Source of the DNA: Stakelama portus
GTDB lineage: Bacteria; Pseudomonadota; Alphaproteobacteria; Sphingomonadales; Sphingomonadaceae
DNA: 64,000 bases
Direction: 5' to 3'
Assembly: GCF_003171655.1 (NCBI RefSeq)
Contig: NZ_QFZL01000001.1
Location: 496,001 to 560,000 of the forward strand
Below are positions 8,304 to 17,395 of this stretch, one piece after another. The notes below the pieces were generated by a model. The model was not told the origin of the DNA and did not search any database. It worked only from the letters and a program-made list of their open reading frames with translations. Numbering within the stretch: position 1 is the first letter of the stretch; every line of letters begins with the position of its first letter. The translations under genes and the position numbers were made by a program.

Positions 8304-8689
8304 CGCACCAGCCGGTGCAGCGCGCCTTCTTCCAACAGTCGTTCGACGCAATCGACGAGTTCGGTCGTGTCGAACGGCTTGGTCAGATAGGCGTTGGCAC
8401 CGGCCTCTATCGCCGAATCGATGTCGCGTTCGCGGCGATGCCCGGTCAGCATCAGGATCGGCATCAGATAGGTCGCGCTGCTTCGCCGCAAGCGGCGCAA
8501 TATTTCGATTCCCGGCATGCCCGGAAGCGCGCAGTCGAGAATCACGAGATCGGGCGGTTTGAACGCGATCGTCTGCAACGCCAGCGCGCCGTTCGGGATT
8601 ACGCCGACCAGATGGCCCGCTCGCGTCAGTGCTGCGCTGAGCGGCACCGAAATAAGCTCATCGTCCTCGACGGAAATAATACGCGCCAT
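8300..8689 (-). CDS. Single-domain response regulator (CheY-like) 1
   Basis: 129 residues forming only a receiver domain: acidic pocket EDD (8-10), phosphoacceptor Asp52 in LVILDCALPGMPG, Thr in MLTG, Lys in TKPFD. There is no output domain. It is a close paralogue of the divergently transcribed regulator at 8789-9184, with Asp52 at the identical position. With no effector domain it probably relays phosphate to or from the hybrid kinase nearby, or acts by protein contact. Confidence 0.92.
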   Translation of the reverse strand: MARIISVEDDELISVPLSAALTRAGHLVGVIPNGALALQTIAFKPPDLVILDCALPGMPGIEILRRLRRSSATYLMPILMLTGHRRERDIDSAIEAGANAYLTKPFDTTELVDCVERLLEEGALHRLVR

Positions 8690-8788
8690 GAAATCCGGAT
8701 CTCGTGTCGCCGCGCAAGAGGTGCGCCGCTCCCTCTATAATAGAAGGAACGAAGGCACCCCGTGCGTGCCTGTAACGGGAGTTGCCGC

Positions 8789-9184
8789 ATGGCCCGGATC
8801 ATTATGGCCGAAGACGACGAACTGGTTTCCGGCGTGCTGCAGGTCAAGTTGATGGCGGCGGGACACGCAGTCGGCGTGGTCGACAACGGCACCGACGCGC
8901 TGGCGGTGATCAGTGCGAAGCTGCCCGATCTGGTAATCCTCGACTGCAATATGCCCGGCATGCCCGGGGTCGAACTGGTCCGCGAAATGCGCCGGTCCGA
9001 CCATATGTGGAACATCCCGGTGATGATGCTGACGGGGCGACGCAGCCGGGCCGACATGACCGCCGCGATGTATGCCGGGGCGGACGAATACGCCACCAAG
9101 CCGTTCGATCCCGACGACATGGTCTTCCGCGTCGAGCAATTGCTCGAAAGCTTCCGGAGCGGCGGTCCCGAACGACGCGCGTGA
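8789..9184 (+). CDS. Single-domain response regulator (CheY-like) 2
   Basis: 131 residues, receiver domain only: acidic pocket EDD (8-10), Asp52 in LVILDCNMPGMPG, Thr in MLTG, Lys in TKPFD. I chose the ATG at 8789 (GGGAG 6 bp upstream) because the homologous MARII N-terminus of the paralogue begins there; the in-frame codon at 8762 adds nine unlike residues. Its stop overlaps or abuts the start of the hybrid kinase gene, so the two are almost certainly cotranscribed and translationally coupled. Confidence 0.92.
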   Translation: MARIIMAEDDELVSGVLQVKLMAAGHAVGVVDNGTDALAVISAKLPDLVILDCNMPGMPGVELVREMRRSDHMWNIPVMMLTGRRSRADMTAAMYAGADEYATKPFDPDDMVFRVEQLLESFRSGGPERRA

Positions 9185-9186
9185 CG

Positions 9187-12100
9187 ATGGCCACGACATT
9201 CCAGCGGCCCGCCGAAGCGCGTGCATTTTCGCTCGCGCGGCTGGCGGTGCCCTTCGCGATCGCGATCGTTTACGCAACGATTGCCTGGGTCATGACGCTA
9301 TTGTCGGGCCGTACCGAGCGCGTGGATGTCGTGTGGCTTCCCAATGCGATGCTGCTAGGCATCATGTTCTGGCGTCGGCTGGAGGGCATGTACTCCATCG
9401 CGATCCTGTGCCTGATCGCCAAAACGACCAAGAACCTGCTGATCGGCGACGATTTCCTGACGGCGGCAGGATACAGCACCGCCAGCATCGCCGAGGTTCT
9501 GATCGCGGCGCGTCTGGCCTGTATCCTGTGTGCGGGGGCGCCGCGATGGAATGATCTCACCCAGCTGTTTCGCTTCGGGATCGCAGCCGGGGTGGTGGCA
9601 CCGGCGATTTCCGCCACCGTTGCCGCACTGGCGCTGGCGCAACCTCTCGGAAGTTTTGACTCGCATGTCTGGCTGGACTGGTTCACCACCGCTGGTCTTG
9701 GACTGGCGATGGGAACCCCGATCTTTGCCATCCTGATCGAATCGGCGCGCGGGCTCCACCGCGTCCCAGGGGTGACACTGGAACGATGGCTGCTGATCCT
9801 GGGTGGCGTGATTGTCGGCACGCTGGTGATTTTCACACAGACGCAATTCCCGTTGCTGTTCCTCGCCGGACCGCTGGCGCTGGTCGCGGCGTTTCAGCTG
9901 GGCGCGGCCGGGGCGGCATCGGCAACGCTGGTCATTGCTCTGATCGCCGCACTGGCGACGTCGCACGGCTATGGACCTATCCAGCTGGTCCACGGCACGC
10001 TGCATGACCGGGTGCTGGTGCTTCAAAGCTTTCTGCTGACGATATTCCTGTCGGCACTGCCGGTGACGGCGGCGCTATCGGCCCGTGCGCGTCTTGCCCG
10101 GGAGTTCGCCGAGAGCCGGGATTTCGCGCAATCGACGCTCGATGAGATCCGCGACATCATTTTCCGTACCGATGCCAAAGGACGTTGGACTTTCCTAAAT
10201 CCGGCCTGGGAGCGGATCACCGGCGCTCCGGTCGATCAATCGCTCGGTCGCCCGATCCGCGAATGGATGCCCGAGGATACCGAACTCGACCGCACTTTCG
10301 TCGAACAGGTGATTCAGGGAGAACAGATCGAGGCGCGATTCGACCAGAGTTTCCGCTATGCCGATGGCAGCACGCGTCAGGGCGAAGTGCATGTCCGCGC
10401 ATTGCATGATGCCGATGGCGCGCTGATCGGCACGATCGGCAATATCCGCGACGTTACAGAAGAGCGTATGGCCGCGCAGGCGATTGCCGAGGGGCGAAGA
10501 CGTCTGCAGACGCTGGCCGATGTTTCACCGGCGGGCATCCTGCGAACCGATCCCGAAGGCGGGCTGACCTTTGCCAATCCTGCATGGGAACACGTGAGCG
10601 GTCTGCGCTTCGTTGAGGCGCAAGGCGTTGGCTGGGCCCGGGCATTGCATCCGGACGACGCAGGGCGCGTGCAGCAGGAATGGGGCGAAGCCGTGCAGGC
10701 GGGGCGGAACTACACCGGCGAATTCCGCTTCGTCTGGCGCGACGGAACGGTGCGCTGGGTTGCCGCATCGGCAGCGCCCGAAGTCGATGAGCAAGGCAAT
10801 CTTGCCGGATTCGTTGCCATCACGCTCGACATCACCGATCGCAAGGCAATGGAGCGCGATATCGAGGCTGCGCGGGCGCAGGCCGAGGAAGCGGCGCGGG
10901 CCAAGTCACGCTTTCTGGCGAATATGAGCCACGAGATCCGCACGCCGATGAACGGCGTGATCGGTTTCACCGATATGCTGCTTGCCGGCGAACTGAGCGA
11001 CGAGCAACGCACCCGCGCCGAGGCGGTGGCCGGTTCCGGCAAGGCGATGATGCGGTTGCTAAACGATATCCTCGACCTGTCGAAGATCGAGGCGGGGCAA
11101 ATGACGATCACGCCTGAGCCCTATGAGATCGCGCGCGTCCTTAATCACACCGCAGCGCTGTTCGAACCGGTAGCCAGGACCAAGGGGTTGGCGCTCCGGA
11201 CGGAGCTTTCCGCCGATCTGCCGCCGTTCGTCCGTGGCGACAGCCTGCGTGTGCGCCAGATCGTGGCGAACCTGATCGGCAATGCTGTAAAGTTCACCGA
11301 GCGCGGCGGTGTGACGCTGAGCGCAGAAGTCGAAACTGGGCGAGGGGAGGCGTTGCTTGCCATATCCGTGAAGGACAGCGGGATCGGCGTGCCCCCTGAG
11401 CGGCAGGCAGCGGTTTTCGGGGAATTCACGCAGGCCGACGACGGCACCGCGCGCGTTTATGGCGGGACCGGCCTGGGCCTGTCGATCAGCCGCAGACTCG
11501 CCGAATTGATGGGCGGGACGCTTACACTGGAAAGCATCGTCGGGCTCGGTTCGGTCTTTTGTTTGCGCCTTCCGCTGGAAATTGCGGAGGGAGAGGCCGG
11601 GGCAGCGCCACATCCGCTCCATGCGGCCCCCGAAATACCCGAAGCTATCCCGGCGCGCGTGCTGGTGGCCGAGGATCACGATATCAATCAGCAGCTCGTG
11701 ACAGCGATGCTCGAACGGCTGGGGGCAACGGTGACGCTGGTGAAGGACGGCGGCGAGGCAGTCGCTGCGGTTGTGCAGGCGCACGCCGAGGGTGCGCTTC
11801 CCGATCTGATGCTGATGGACATGCAGATGCCGGTACTCGACGGGCTGGAAGCGGCGCGGCGTATTCGGGCGTCAGGGATCGACAGCGAAATGCTGCCGAT
11901 CGTGGCGGTCACTGCCAATGCCTATGGCGAGGATGTCCGTGCCTGTATCAATGCCGGGATGCAGGCACATGTCGCCAAGCCGTTGCGGCTCGACGCGCTG
12001 GCGTCGGCATTGCGTCGCTGGGCGAAGGCCCCCGGTGCCACGCCGATACATGCGGATGTGGCGTCACCTGCAGGGCAACGCGAAATCGATCCGGCGCTGG

Positions 12101-12426
12101 CACCCATGTGGCCGAAATTCGAAGCTTTATGCGAACGTTGCGCTCAGGCCGCGAACCGGGTGGCAGAGGCGCTGCCCGATGCCTCTCAAGAAATTCGCGA
12201 GGAACTGTATCAGGCGATGCACAAGCTGGCCGGATCGGCGGCGCTTTTCGGTGAAACCGAGCTGGGAGATGCAGCGCGTGCCGTGGAGGACGGGGTGCGG
12301 GGAGAGACCGAAAACGGCGATGCCGGCCTCCCGCTGGAGACCGGCATAGCGCATTTCATGGCCGCGCTCGTTCGGATGCGCGGCAATTTAGACCCGGACG
12401 ACGGACGCGGGCGGCCCATCGGCTGA
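9187..12426 (+). CDS. MASE1-PAS-PAS hybrid histidine kinase with receiver and HPt domains
   Basis: A 1079-residue multidomain sensor. The N-terminus (about 15-295) has roughly eight hydrophobic helices with the MASE1-like VVWLPNAMLLG segment. Two PAS domains follow (about 310-430 and 440-555, the second ending ITDRKAME), then HisKA with His582 in FLANMSHEIRTPMNG. The HATPase domain has NAVKF, DSGIGV and GGTGLGLSIS boxes. Next come a receiver with Asp878 in LMLMDMQMPVLDG and a C-terminal HPt with His1012 in MHKLAGSA. This gives a complete His-Asp-His relay in one chain. Start ATG at 9187 (a GTG at 9181 overlaps the upstream stop). The signal sensed is unknown. Confidence 0.93.
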   Translation: MATTFQRPAEARAFSLARLAVPFAIAIVYATIAWVMTLLSGRTERVDVVWLPNAMLLGIMFWRRLEGMYSIAILCLIAKTTKNLLIGDDFLTAAGYSTASIAEVLIAARLACILCAGAPRWNDLTQLFRFGIAAGVVAPAISATVAALALAQPLGSFDSHVWLDWFTTAGLGLAMGTPIFAILIESARGLHRVPGVTLERWLLILGGVIVGTLVIFTQTQFPLLFLAGPLALVAAFQLGAAGAASATLVIALIAALATSHGYGPIQLVHGTLHDRVLVLQSFLLTIFLSALPVTAALSARARLAREFAESRDFAQSTLDEIRDIIFRTDAKGRWTFLNPAWERITGAPVDQSLGRPIREWMPEDTELDRTFVEQVIQGEQIEARFDQSFRYADGSTRQGEVHVRALHDADGALIGTIGNIRDVTEERMAAQAIAEGRRRLQTLADVSPAGILRTDPEGGLTFANPAWEHVSGLRFVEAQGVGWARALHPDDAGRVQQEWGEAVQAGRNYTGEFRFVWRDGTVRWVAASAAPEVDEQGNLAGFVAITLDITDRKAMERDIEAARAQAEEAARAKSRFLANMSHEIRTPMNGVIGFTDMLLAGELSDEQRTRAEAVAGSGKAMMRLLNDILDLSKIEAGQMTITPEPYEIARVLNHTAALFEPVARTKGLALRTELSADLPPFVRGDSLRVRQIVANLIGNAVKFTERGGVTLSAEVETGRGEALLAISVKDSGIGVPPERQAAVFGEFTQADDGTARVYGGTGLGLSISRRLAELMGGTLTLESIVGLGSVFCLRLPLEIAEGEAGAAPHPLHAAPEIPEAIPARVLVAEDHDINQQLVTAMLERLGATVTLVKDGGEAVAAVVQAHAEGALPDLMLMDMQMPVLDGLEAARRIRASGIDSEMLPIVAVTANAYGEDVRACINAGMQAHVAKPLRLDALASALRRWAKAPGATPIHADVASPAGQREIDPALAPMWPKFEALCERCAQAANRVAEALPDASQEIREELYQAMHKLAGSAALFGETELGDAARAVEDGVRGETENGDAGLPLETGIAHFMAALVRMRGNLDPDDGRGRPIG

Positions 12427-12431
12427 GCAGG

Positions 12432-12968
12432 TTACTTGCTGAGTTCGACCTGTTCGAAATCGAGTTCGACCGGCGTCGCGCGGCCGAAGATCGAAACCGA
12501 CACCTTGACCTTGGCCTTGTCGAAATCGAGTTCCTCGACAATGCCGTTGAAGCTGGCGAAGGGGCCGTCGAGCACCTTGACGCTGTCGCCGATCTCGTAA
12601 TCGACATTGATCTGCTGCTTGGGCGCGGCCGCGGCTTCGTCACGGGTGTTGAGCATCCGCGCGGCTTCCGAATCGGGAATCGGCTGCGGCTTGCCCGAAG
12701 AGCCCAGGAAGCCCGTCACCTTCGGCGTGTTCTTTACCAGGTGATAGATGTCGTCGTTCATCGACAGCTTGGCGAGGACATAGCCGGGCATGTGCTTGCG
12801 CTCGGACTGAACCTTCTTGCCGCGACGCACCTCGGTCACGGTTTCGGTCGGGACTTCGATATCCTCGACGAGCTGTTCGAGGCCCATACGCGACGCTTCC
12901 GACATGATCGCGTCGCGAACCTTGTTCTCGAATCCCGAATAGGCTTGGATGATGTACCAGCGGGCCAT
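12432..12968 (-). CDS. nusG: Transcription termination/antitermination factor NusG
   Basis: 178 residues. NusG binds the RNA polymerase clamp, promotes elongation and links polymerase to Rho or ribosomal S10. The N-terminal NGN domain (WYIIQAYSGFENKV, then PGYVLAKL) and the C-terminal KOW domain (DSVKVLDGPFASFNGIVEEL) are both present. ATG at 12968, 4 bp after secE. It converges on the hybrid kinase gene with a 5-bp gap. Confidence 0.98.
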   Translation of the reverse strand: MARWYIIQAYSGFENKVRDAIMSEASRMGLEQLVEDIEVPTETVTEVRRGKKVQSERKHMPGYVLAKLSMNDDIYHLVKNTPKVTGFLGSSGKPQPIPDSEAARMLNTRDEAAAAPKQQINVDYEIGDSVKVLDGPFASFNGIVEELDFDKAKVKVSVSIFGRATPVELDFEQVELSK

Positions 12969-12972
12969 GATA

Positions 12973-13170
12973 TTACTCCGCGAGGCTCAAAAGGCCGCGC
13001 ACGATGACATCGAAAATCGTATCGACGCCGAAAAAGAAAATCGCGAGCAGCGACGTCATGATCATTACCATCACCGCAGTCATGATCGTTTCGCGCCGCG
13101 TCGGCCATACGACCTTCGCCGTTTCGGCGCGTACCTGACGCATGAATTCGACGGGAGAGGTTTTCGCCAC
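12973..13170 (-). CDS. secE: Preprotein translocase subunit SecE
   Basis: 65 residues, the short single-spanning SecE form found in most non-enteric bacteria. SecE clamps SecY in the SecYEG channel. Typical order: amphipathic helix with EFMRQVRAETAKVVWPTRRET, then one transmembrane helix (about 33-55). GTG start at 13170. Upstream of nusG in the same operon, as in most bacteria; tRNA-Trp, often directly upstream, is here 2 kb away. Confidence 0.97.
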   Translation of the reverse strand: MAKTSPVEFMRQVRAETAKVVWPTRRETIMTAVMVMIMTSLLAIFFFGVDTIFDVIVRGLLSLAE

Positions 13171-13392
13171 TGTGTCACTCGCTCGTTAGTTTCTCCGGCG
13201 CGGGACACAGGGCCGCTGCCCGTCCCTTCGATCAAGGGAACCGGTGCGGCCCATCCACGCTGTCGGATTGGGACCGGTATCTAGCGAGTTGCAGTGCCGC
13301 CTGCAAGCGGGGATGGGGTTTCGTTCCGCAGCAGCCGATCCTGTGCCGGGCGCGCGGGGTGATCGCCATCCGGAATCGCGGATATCCGACAA

Positions 13393-13430
13393 CGAAAAAG
13401 CGCGCCGACAGGGCCGACGCGCTCTTTGGT
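13393..13430 (-). terminator. Terminator of the first mini membrane protein gene
   Basis: On the minus strand, an imperfect GC-rich stem (arms around 13398-13408 and 13415-13426, core GCGCG/CGCGC) is followed by a T-run (AAAAA at 13395-13399 on the plus strand). It is about 24 bp past the stop at 13454. Confidence 0.75.
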
Positions 13431-13453
13431 TCTGTCAGGATCGGCTGAAACCC

Positions 13454-13702
13454 CTAGGGGCTTTCGGGTTCGTCATCACCGAAGATGTTGATCGCGCCGG
13501 TGACTTCGAGAATCCCCACCACCACGACAACGGCACCGAGGGCGTATAACGGCGAAAACCCGGCGATCTGCTTGTTCGATTTTTCTGCGGTCGTCGATGC
13601 CCGTGACAGCGACAGGTTGCTGGCGTTGACCGCCTGCGCAACCGGTGCCGCCGCGATCATTGAAGTTGCAGCGGCCAACGCTGCGATTTTTCCAAGTTTC
13701 AT
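13454..13702 (-). CDS. Mini membrane protein A (LSLSRAS motif), unknown function
   Basis: 82 residues starting at the ATG at 13702. It has a Sec signal peptide (cleavage after APVAQA), then the motif NLSLSRAST, a short polar stretch, one transmembrane helix (about 52-70, ALGAVVVVVGILEV) and an acidic tail (GDDEPESP). No family recognised. It is clearly paralogous to the next minus-strand gene (14158-14412): same signal peptide end, same SLSRAS motif, same layout. Each copy has its own terminator, so they are separate transcription units. Confidence 0.7.
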   Translation of the reverse strand: MKLGKIAALAAATSMIAAAPVAQAVNASNLSLSRASTTAEKSNKQIAGFSPLYALGAVVVVVGILEVTGAINIFGDDEPESP

Positions 13703-14099
13703 GGCCACGTCCTTCCCTTTAAAATGGTGGATTGGTCGAAACGATTCAAACGTTACAGCAATATCCGGCCATCTCAAGCAATGTTGTTGCGGCGCGGTAT
13801 AGAAATACTGTCAGCAGAGCGCTGCCTGCGACGGGCCGAGCGATATGGGTTTGACCCAGTCAATCGAGCTGGTCTTCGACGCGTTGCTATAGTGGACTGC
13901 CGATTCGTTTGCGCAATATAGCGACTGGAAGTACGCTGAATCGGCTGGCAACTATCGCCGGAAGCACGAACAGCGGGAAATTGAACGCGCAGGCCCGTTC
14001 GCGCATCTGGGATATGCTGACCGGCAGGGGTCCGTCATGCTTACCGGGCGGCGCGACCCGCACGAATCGCGAACCCGGATCTCCCGAAGGACCTGACAC
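13703..14099. other. Non-coding gap between the two mini membrane protein genes
   Basis: About 400 bp in which I find no convincing gene. It holds the upstream region of copy A, with a possible minus-strand promoter TTGAGA/TAACGT near 13750-13780 (weak). The short open frames here (13724-13921, 13887-14099 minus, 13909-14145) lack ribosome sites or sensible composition. Nothing else recognised. Confidence 0.4.
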
Positions 14100-14135
14100 A
14101 AAAAGAAAGCGCGCCGGAATGACCGGCGCGCTTTC
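14099..14135 (-). terminator. Terminator of the second mini membrane protein gene
   Basis: A perfect 13-bp stem GAAAGCGCGCCGG (14105-14117) with CCGGCGCGCTTTC (14123-14135) and a 5-nt loop, followed on the minus strand by a T-rich tract. It is 22 bp beyond the stop at 14158. Confidence 0.9.
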
Positions 14136-14157
14136 CGAAACCTGAATTCACGAAATA

Positions 14158-14412
14158 CTAGGGGCTGACAGGCTCCGGCGCAAGATCCGTTTCGTTGTCA
14201 TCGGTCGTTACCTGATAGATGGTGTAGCCGACGACAATGCCGCCAACGATGATCGGAATGATGACCGACCCCGCAAAATCATTCTTCTTGCTCTTGGCGC
14301 TGGTCGAAGCACGCGACAGGCTGAGCGAGCCCGCGTCGACGGCCTGAGCGACCGGAGCCGCAACCACCATTGCCGCAGCCGCTGCAAGCGCCAGTTTCTT
14401 TCCAAATGTCAT
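14158..14412 (-). CDS. Mini membrane protein B (LSLSRAS motif), unknown function
   Basis: 84 residues from the ATG at 14412. Signal peptide ending APVAQA, motif SLSLSRASTSAKSKKND, one transmembrane helix (about 50-70, IIPIIVGGIVVGYTIY) and an acidic C-terminus (DDNETDLAPEPVSP). Paralogue of the gene at 13454-13702. No family or function recognised; the conserved polar motif between signal peptide and membrane helix is the only obvious functional lead. Confidence 0.7.
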   Translation of the reverse strand: MTFGKKLALAAAAAMVVAAPVAQAVDAGSLSLSRASTSAKSKKNDFAGSVIIPIIVGGIVVGYTIYQVTTDDNETDLAPEPVSP

Positions 14413-14519
14413 AACCGCGATCTCCCTTTTTCGTCGCAGAATCAAGCCGCAGACAAACTGTTTCGTCTTTCGTTAATCGAAGCGTGTGCCGTAATCAACC
14501 CGCTTGTTGCAATGCGAAA

Positions 14520-15098
14520 TTAAAATAATGTAACCAGTGCGAAACCAGCGACGAGCAGTGCCAGAAAGCCCCATGCGAACAAATCGAGACGCTTCTCGAT
14601 GAACGCCTGAACCGGCTCGCCATAGCGTTTCAGCAACGCCGCTATCAGAAAGAAACGCGCGGCGCGGGTAACGGTTGCAGTCAAAATGAACAAAGGGAAG
14701 CTGAAGCCGGCGATGCCGCTTGCGATCGTCACGATCTTGAACGGAATCGGAGTCAGCCCCTTCAGCAGGATCACCGCCGCGCCATATTCCTGATACCAGT
14801 GGCGAAAGCTCTCGATCTTGTCGGTCATGCCGTACACGCCGATCAGCCACTGGCCGACGCTGTCATACAGCGCATATCCGATGAAATAGCCCAGAATGCC
14901 GCCCAGAATCGATGCGATCGTACATATGGTGGCGATGAAATAGGCCTTGTCGCGCCGGGCGAGGATCATCGGCACCAGCATCACGTCCGGCGGGATCGGA
15001 AAGAATGAGCTTTCGGCGAAGGAAACCGCCGCCATCGATGCCGTCGCGTGCCGATGATGCGCGAGACGCAGCACCCAATTGTACATTCCCCGGAACAT
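14520..15098 (-). CDS. YqaA-family (SNARE-associated/VTT-like) membrane protein
   Basis: 192 residues, about five transmembrane helices. Segments SFAESSFFPIPPDVMLVPMI and LLKGLTPIPFKIVTIASG are diagnostic of the YqaA/DedA-like VTT superfamily, whose members act in lipid scrambling or undecaprenyl-phosphate recycling; the function of the YqaA branch is not settled. Start at the ATG at 15098 with GGGAAG upstream; the frame continues upstream without a better start. It lies next to tRNA-Trp on the same strand. Confidence 0.85.
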   Translation of the reverse strand: MFRGMYNWVLRLAHHRHATASMAAVSFAESSFFPIPPDVMLVPMILARRDKAYFIATICTIASILGGILGYFIGYALYDSVGQWLIGVYGMTDKIESFRHWYQEYGAAVILLKGLTPIPFKIVTIASGIAGFSFPLFILTATVTRAARFFLIAALLKRYGEPVQAFIEKRLDLFAWGFLALLVAGFALVTLF

Positions 15099-15179
15099 GA
15101 ACTTCCCTTTTGCGGTCGCGCCTTCATCCCATACAGGACGCGTGGCGCGGTTCAATCTCGGAAACGGCGATGCGGAAGA

Positions 15180-15256
15180 TGGCAGGGGCGCTCGGATTCG
15201 AACCGAGGGCCTTCGGTTTTGGAGACCGACGCTCTAACCAGCTGAGCTACGCCCCT
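15180..15256 (-). tRNA. tRNA-Trp (anticodon CCA)
   Basis: A 77-nt cloverleaf on the minus strand: acceptor AGGGGCG/CGCCCCT, D arm AGCTCAGCTGGTTAGAGC, anticodon arm TCGGT-CTCCAAA-ACCGA (anticodon CCA), T arm with GGTTCGAATCC, discriminator G and an encoded CCA end (15180-15182). Confidence 0.98.
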
Positions 15257-15548
15257 GTGCGGAGCGCGCATGTAGCGTCCCGCCCCGCGCTCGGCAAGCG
15301 TACATGCGCATCGATGGGCCGCAACGGCGATAATCGCTTGCCCGGCCATGGCGGCCTGCCTAATCCCCGGACGTCGGGCGAGGGCGTATATTGTGCCGTT
15401 CCGCGCCATGACCTGTTGCGTTTCGTCGCCGAATCAGCCGATTTCGGTCAATCGACAGGGTGTCGCTGATGTCCCCGAAGTCCATGCGAATGACGCGGAT
15501 GCCGATGACGTGGATACCAATGCGCGGGCCGCGCCGAAGGAGCCCATC

Positions 15549-16319
15549 GTGACCAAGGCAGTGATATTGGCGGGCGGCCTGGGCAGCCGAATCGGAGAGG
15601 AAACCTCGATTCGACCCAAGCCGATGGTGGAAATCGGCGGGATGCCGATCATCTGGCACATCATGAAGATATATTCGACGCACGGCATCCGCGATTTCGT
15701 CGTCTGCCTTGGGTATAAAGGCTATATCCTCAAGGAATATTTCGCGAATTACTTCCTGCACACCGCCGATGTCACGATCGACCTGGAGAAGAACTCCATG
15801 GAGGTGCATCGTAACTGGAACGAAGGCTGGCGGATCACGCTGGTCGAAACCGGTGCCGACACGATGACCGGCGGCCGGCTCAAGGCGGTGCGCAACTATC
15901 TCGATCCCGACGCGCCGTTCTGCCTGACCTATGGCGACGGCGTTGCGGCGATCGACATCGCCGCGCTGATCGCATTCCACAAATCGCATGACGGGATGGC
16001 GACGGTTACTGCAGTGGCGCCGCCCGGACGGTTCGGTTCGCTCGAGACCGAAGGCGACCGGGTGACGAGCTGTCGCGAAAAGCCGCCGGGCGACGGCGGG
16101 CTGATCAATGGCGGCTTCTTCGTGCTCGATCCCGGCGTGATCGATTATATCGACGGACCGGATACGATCTGGGAGCGCGGCCCGATGGAGCGGCTCGCCG
16201 CCGACGGGCAACTCTATCGCTATCGCCACGATGGGTTCTGGCAGCCGATGGATACGCTGCGCGACAAGCTGTATCTTGAGGAACTCTGGAAGACGGAAGC
16301 GCCGTGGAAATCCTGGTAG
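15549..16319 (+). CDS. rfbF: Glucose-1-phosphate cytidylyltransferase
   Basis: 256 residues; makes CDP-glucose from CTP and glucose 1-phosphate, the first step toward CDP-3,6-dideoxyhexoses. The nucleotidyltransferase loop [17 protein letters not shown] with [10 protein letters not shown], the YGDGVA metal/sugar site and [11 protein letters not shown] are all present and match RfbF/DdhA. I start at the GTG at 15549 (AAGGAG 6 bp upstream); the frame extends upstream but the extra residues are unlike the family. Overlaps rfbG by 16 bp. The ~290 bp before it hold the tRNA-Trp upstream region and probably this operon's promoter. Confidence 0.95.
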   Translation: MTKAVILAGGLGSRIGEETSIRPKPMVEIGGMPIIWHIMKIYSTHGIRDFVVCLGYKGYILKEYFANYFLHTADVTIDLEKNSMEVHRNWNEGWRITLVETGADTMTGGRLKAVRNYLDPDAPFCLTYGDGVAAIDIAALIAFHKSHDGMATVTAVAPPGRFGSLETEGDRVTSCREKPPGDGGLINGGFFVLDPGVIDYIDGPDTIWERGPMERLAADGQLYRYRHDGFWQPMDTLRDKLYLEELWKTEAPWKSW

Positions 16320-17395
16320 ACAGCGAATTCTGGCGTGGCCGCCGGGTGTTCCTGACCGGCCATACGGGGTTCAAGGGCAGCTGGCTGGCGCTGTGGCTGG
16401 CGCGGATGGGCGCGCGGGTAACCGGGTTCGCGCTTCCGGCCGAAGACCCCAGCCTGTTCGATCAGGCGCAGGTCGGCGAGCTGATGACGCATGTCGAAGG
16501 GGATATTCGCGACCTGGCGGTGCTGGAAGCCGCGATGCGGGCGAGCGAACCGCAAACGGTGTTTCACCTTGCCGCGCAGCCGCTGGTCCGCAAATCCTAT
16601 GAGGATCCGGTCGGCACCTATGCCGTCAATGTTCAGGGCACGGTGCATGTGCTCGATGTCTGTCGGCGGTTGCGCGGGCTTGAATCGGTGGTCTGCGTCA
16701 CCAGCGACAAATGCTATGAAAATCGCGAATGGGTATGGCCCTATCGCGAGAACGACCCGATGGGCGGGCACGATCCCTATAGTTCCAGCAAGGGTGCGGC
16801 CGAACTGGTGATCGCGGCCTATCGCCGTTCCTATTTTCAGGCTGCCGACAGCGCGGGAATCGCTTCGGTTCGCGCGGGCAATGTGATCGGCGGCGGGGAT
16901 TGGGCGCAGGACCGGCTGGTGCCGGACATCATCCGCGCGCTGATCGCAGGCACCCCGGTACATATCCGATCGCCCCAGGCCGTGCGCCCGTGGCAGCATG
17001 TGCTGGAGGCGCTGGGCGGCTATCTGGCGATCGCGCAGCGGCTGGCACAGGGCGAACGGCAATTTGCCGATGCATGGAATTTCGGCCCCTCGGACAAGGA
17101 TGTCCGCACTGTCGGCTGGATGGTCGAACGGCTGGTGCGCAGCTGGGGCAAGGGAAGTTTCCTGCTCGACGAAGGGCCGCAGCCGCACGAGGCCGAGCTG
17201 TTGCGCCTCGACAGTTCGAAAATCCGCGCCGCGCTCGACTGGCGCCCGGCGATGAACGTCAAAACCGCGCTCGATTGGGTGGTGCGGTGGCACCAGTCGG
17301 TACGCGACGGCGCCCGCCCGCGCGAAATCTGCCACGAACAGATCGACGAATATCGCGCGCTGATCGCGCCGAACGAGAAAGAGCCCGTCCGATGA
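16304..17395 (+). CDS. rfbG: CDP-glucose 4,6-dehydratase
   Basis: 363 residues; NAD-dependent extended SDR converting CDP-glucose to CDP-4-keto-6-deoxyglucose. Rossmann motif TGHTGFKG near residue 20, catalytic Thr-Ser-Asp in VTSDK, YxxxK as YSSSKGAAE, and HVLEALGGY as in RfbG/DdhB. Start ATG overlaps the end of rfbF by 16 bp, and the TGA overlaps the rfbH ATG. Confidence 0.96.
   Translation: MEILVDSEFWRGRRVFLTGHTGFKGSWLALWLARMGARVTGFALPAEDPSLFDQAQVGELMTHVEGDIRDLAVLEAAMRASEPQTVFHLAAQPLVRKSYEDPVGTYAVNVQGTVHVLDVCRRLRGLESVVCVTSDKCYENREWVWPYRENDPMGGHDPYSSSKGAAELVIAAYRRSYFQAADSAGIASVRAGNVIGGGDWAQDRLVPDIIRALIAGTPVHIRSPQAVRPWQHVLEALGGYLAIAQRLAQGERQFADAWNFGPSDKDVRTVGWMVERLVRSWGKGSFLLDEGPQPHEAELLRLDSSKIRAALDWRPAMNVKTALDWVVRWHQSVRDGARPREICHEQIDEYRALIAPNEKEPVR

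Noticed and set aside
8782-9186. N-terminal extension of the hybrid kinase frame through the response-regulator gene
   Set aside because: The extension is the out-of-frame shadow of the receiver gene; the kinase start with MASE1 homology is at 9187.
13909-14145. Small plus-strand ORF between the mini membrane protein genes
   Set aside because: It has no ribosome site, no family-like composition, and runs into a terminator hairpin belonging to the opposite strand.
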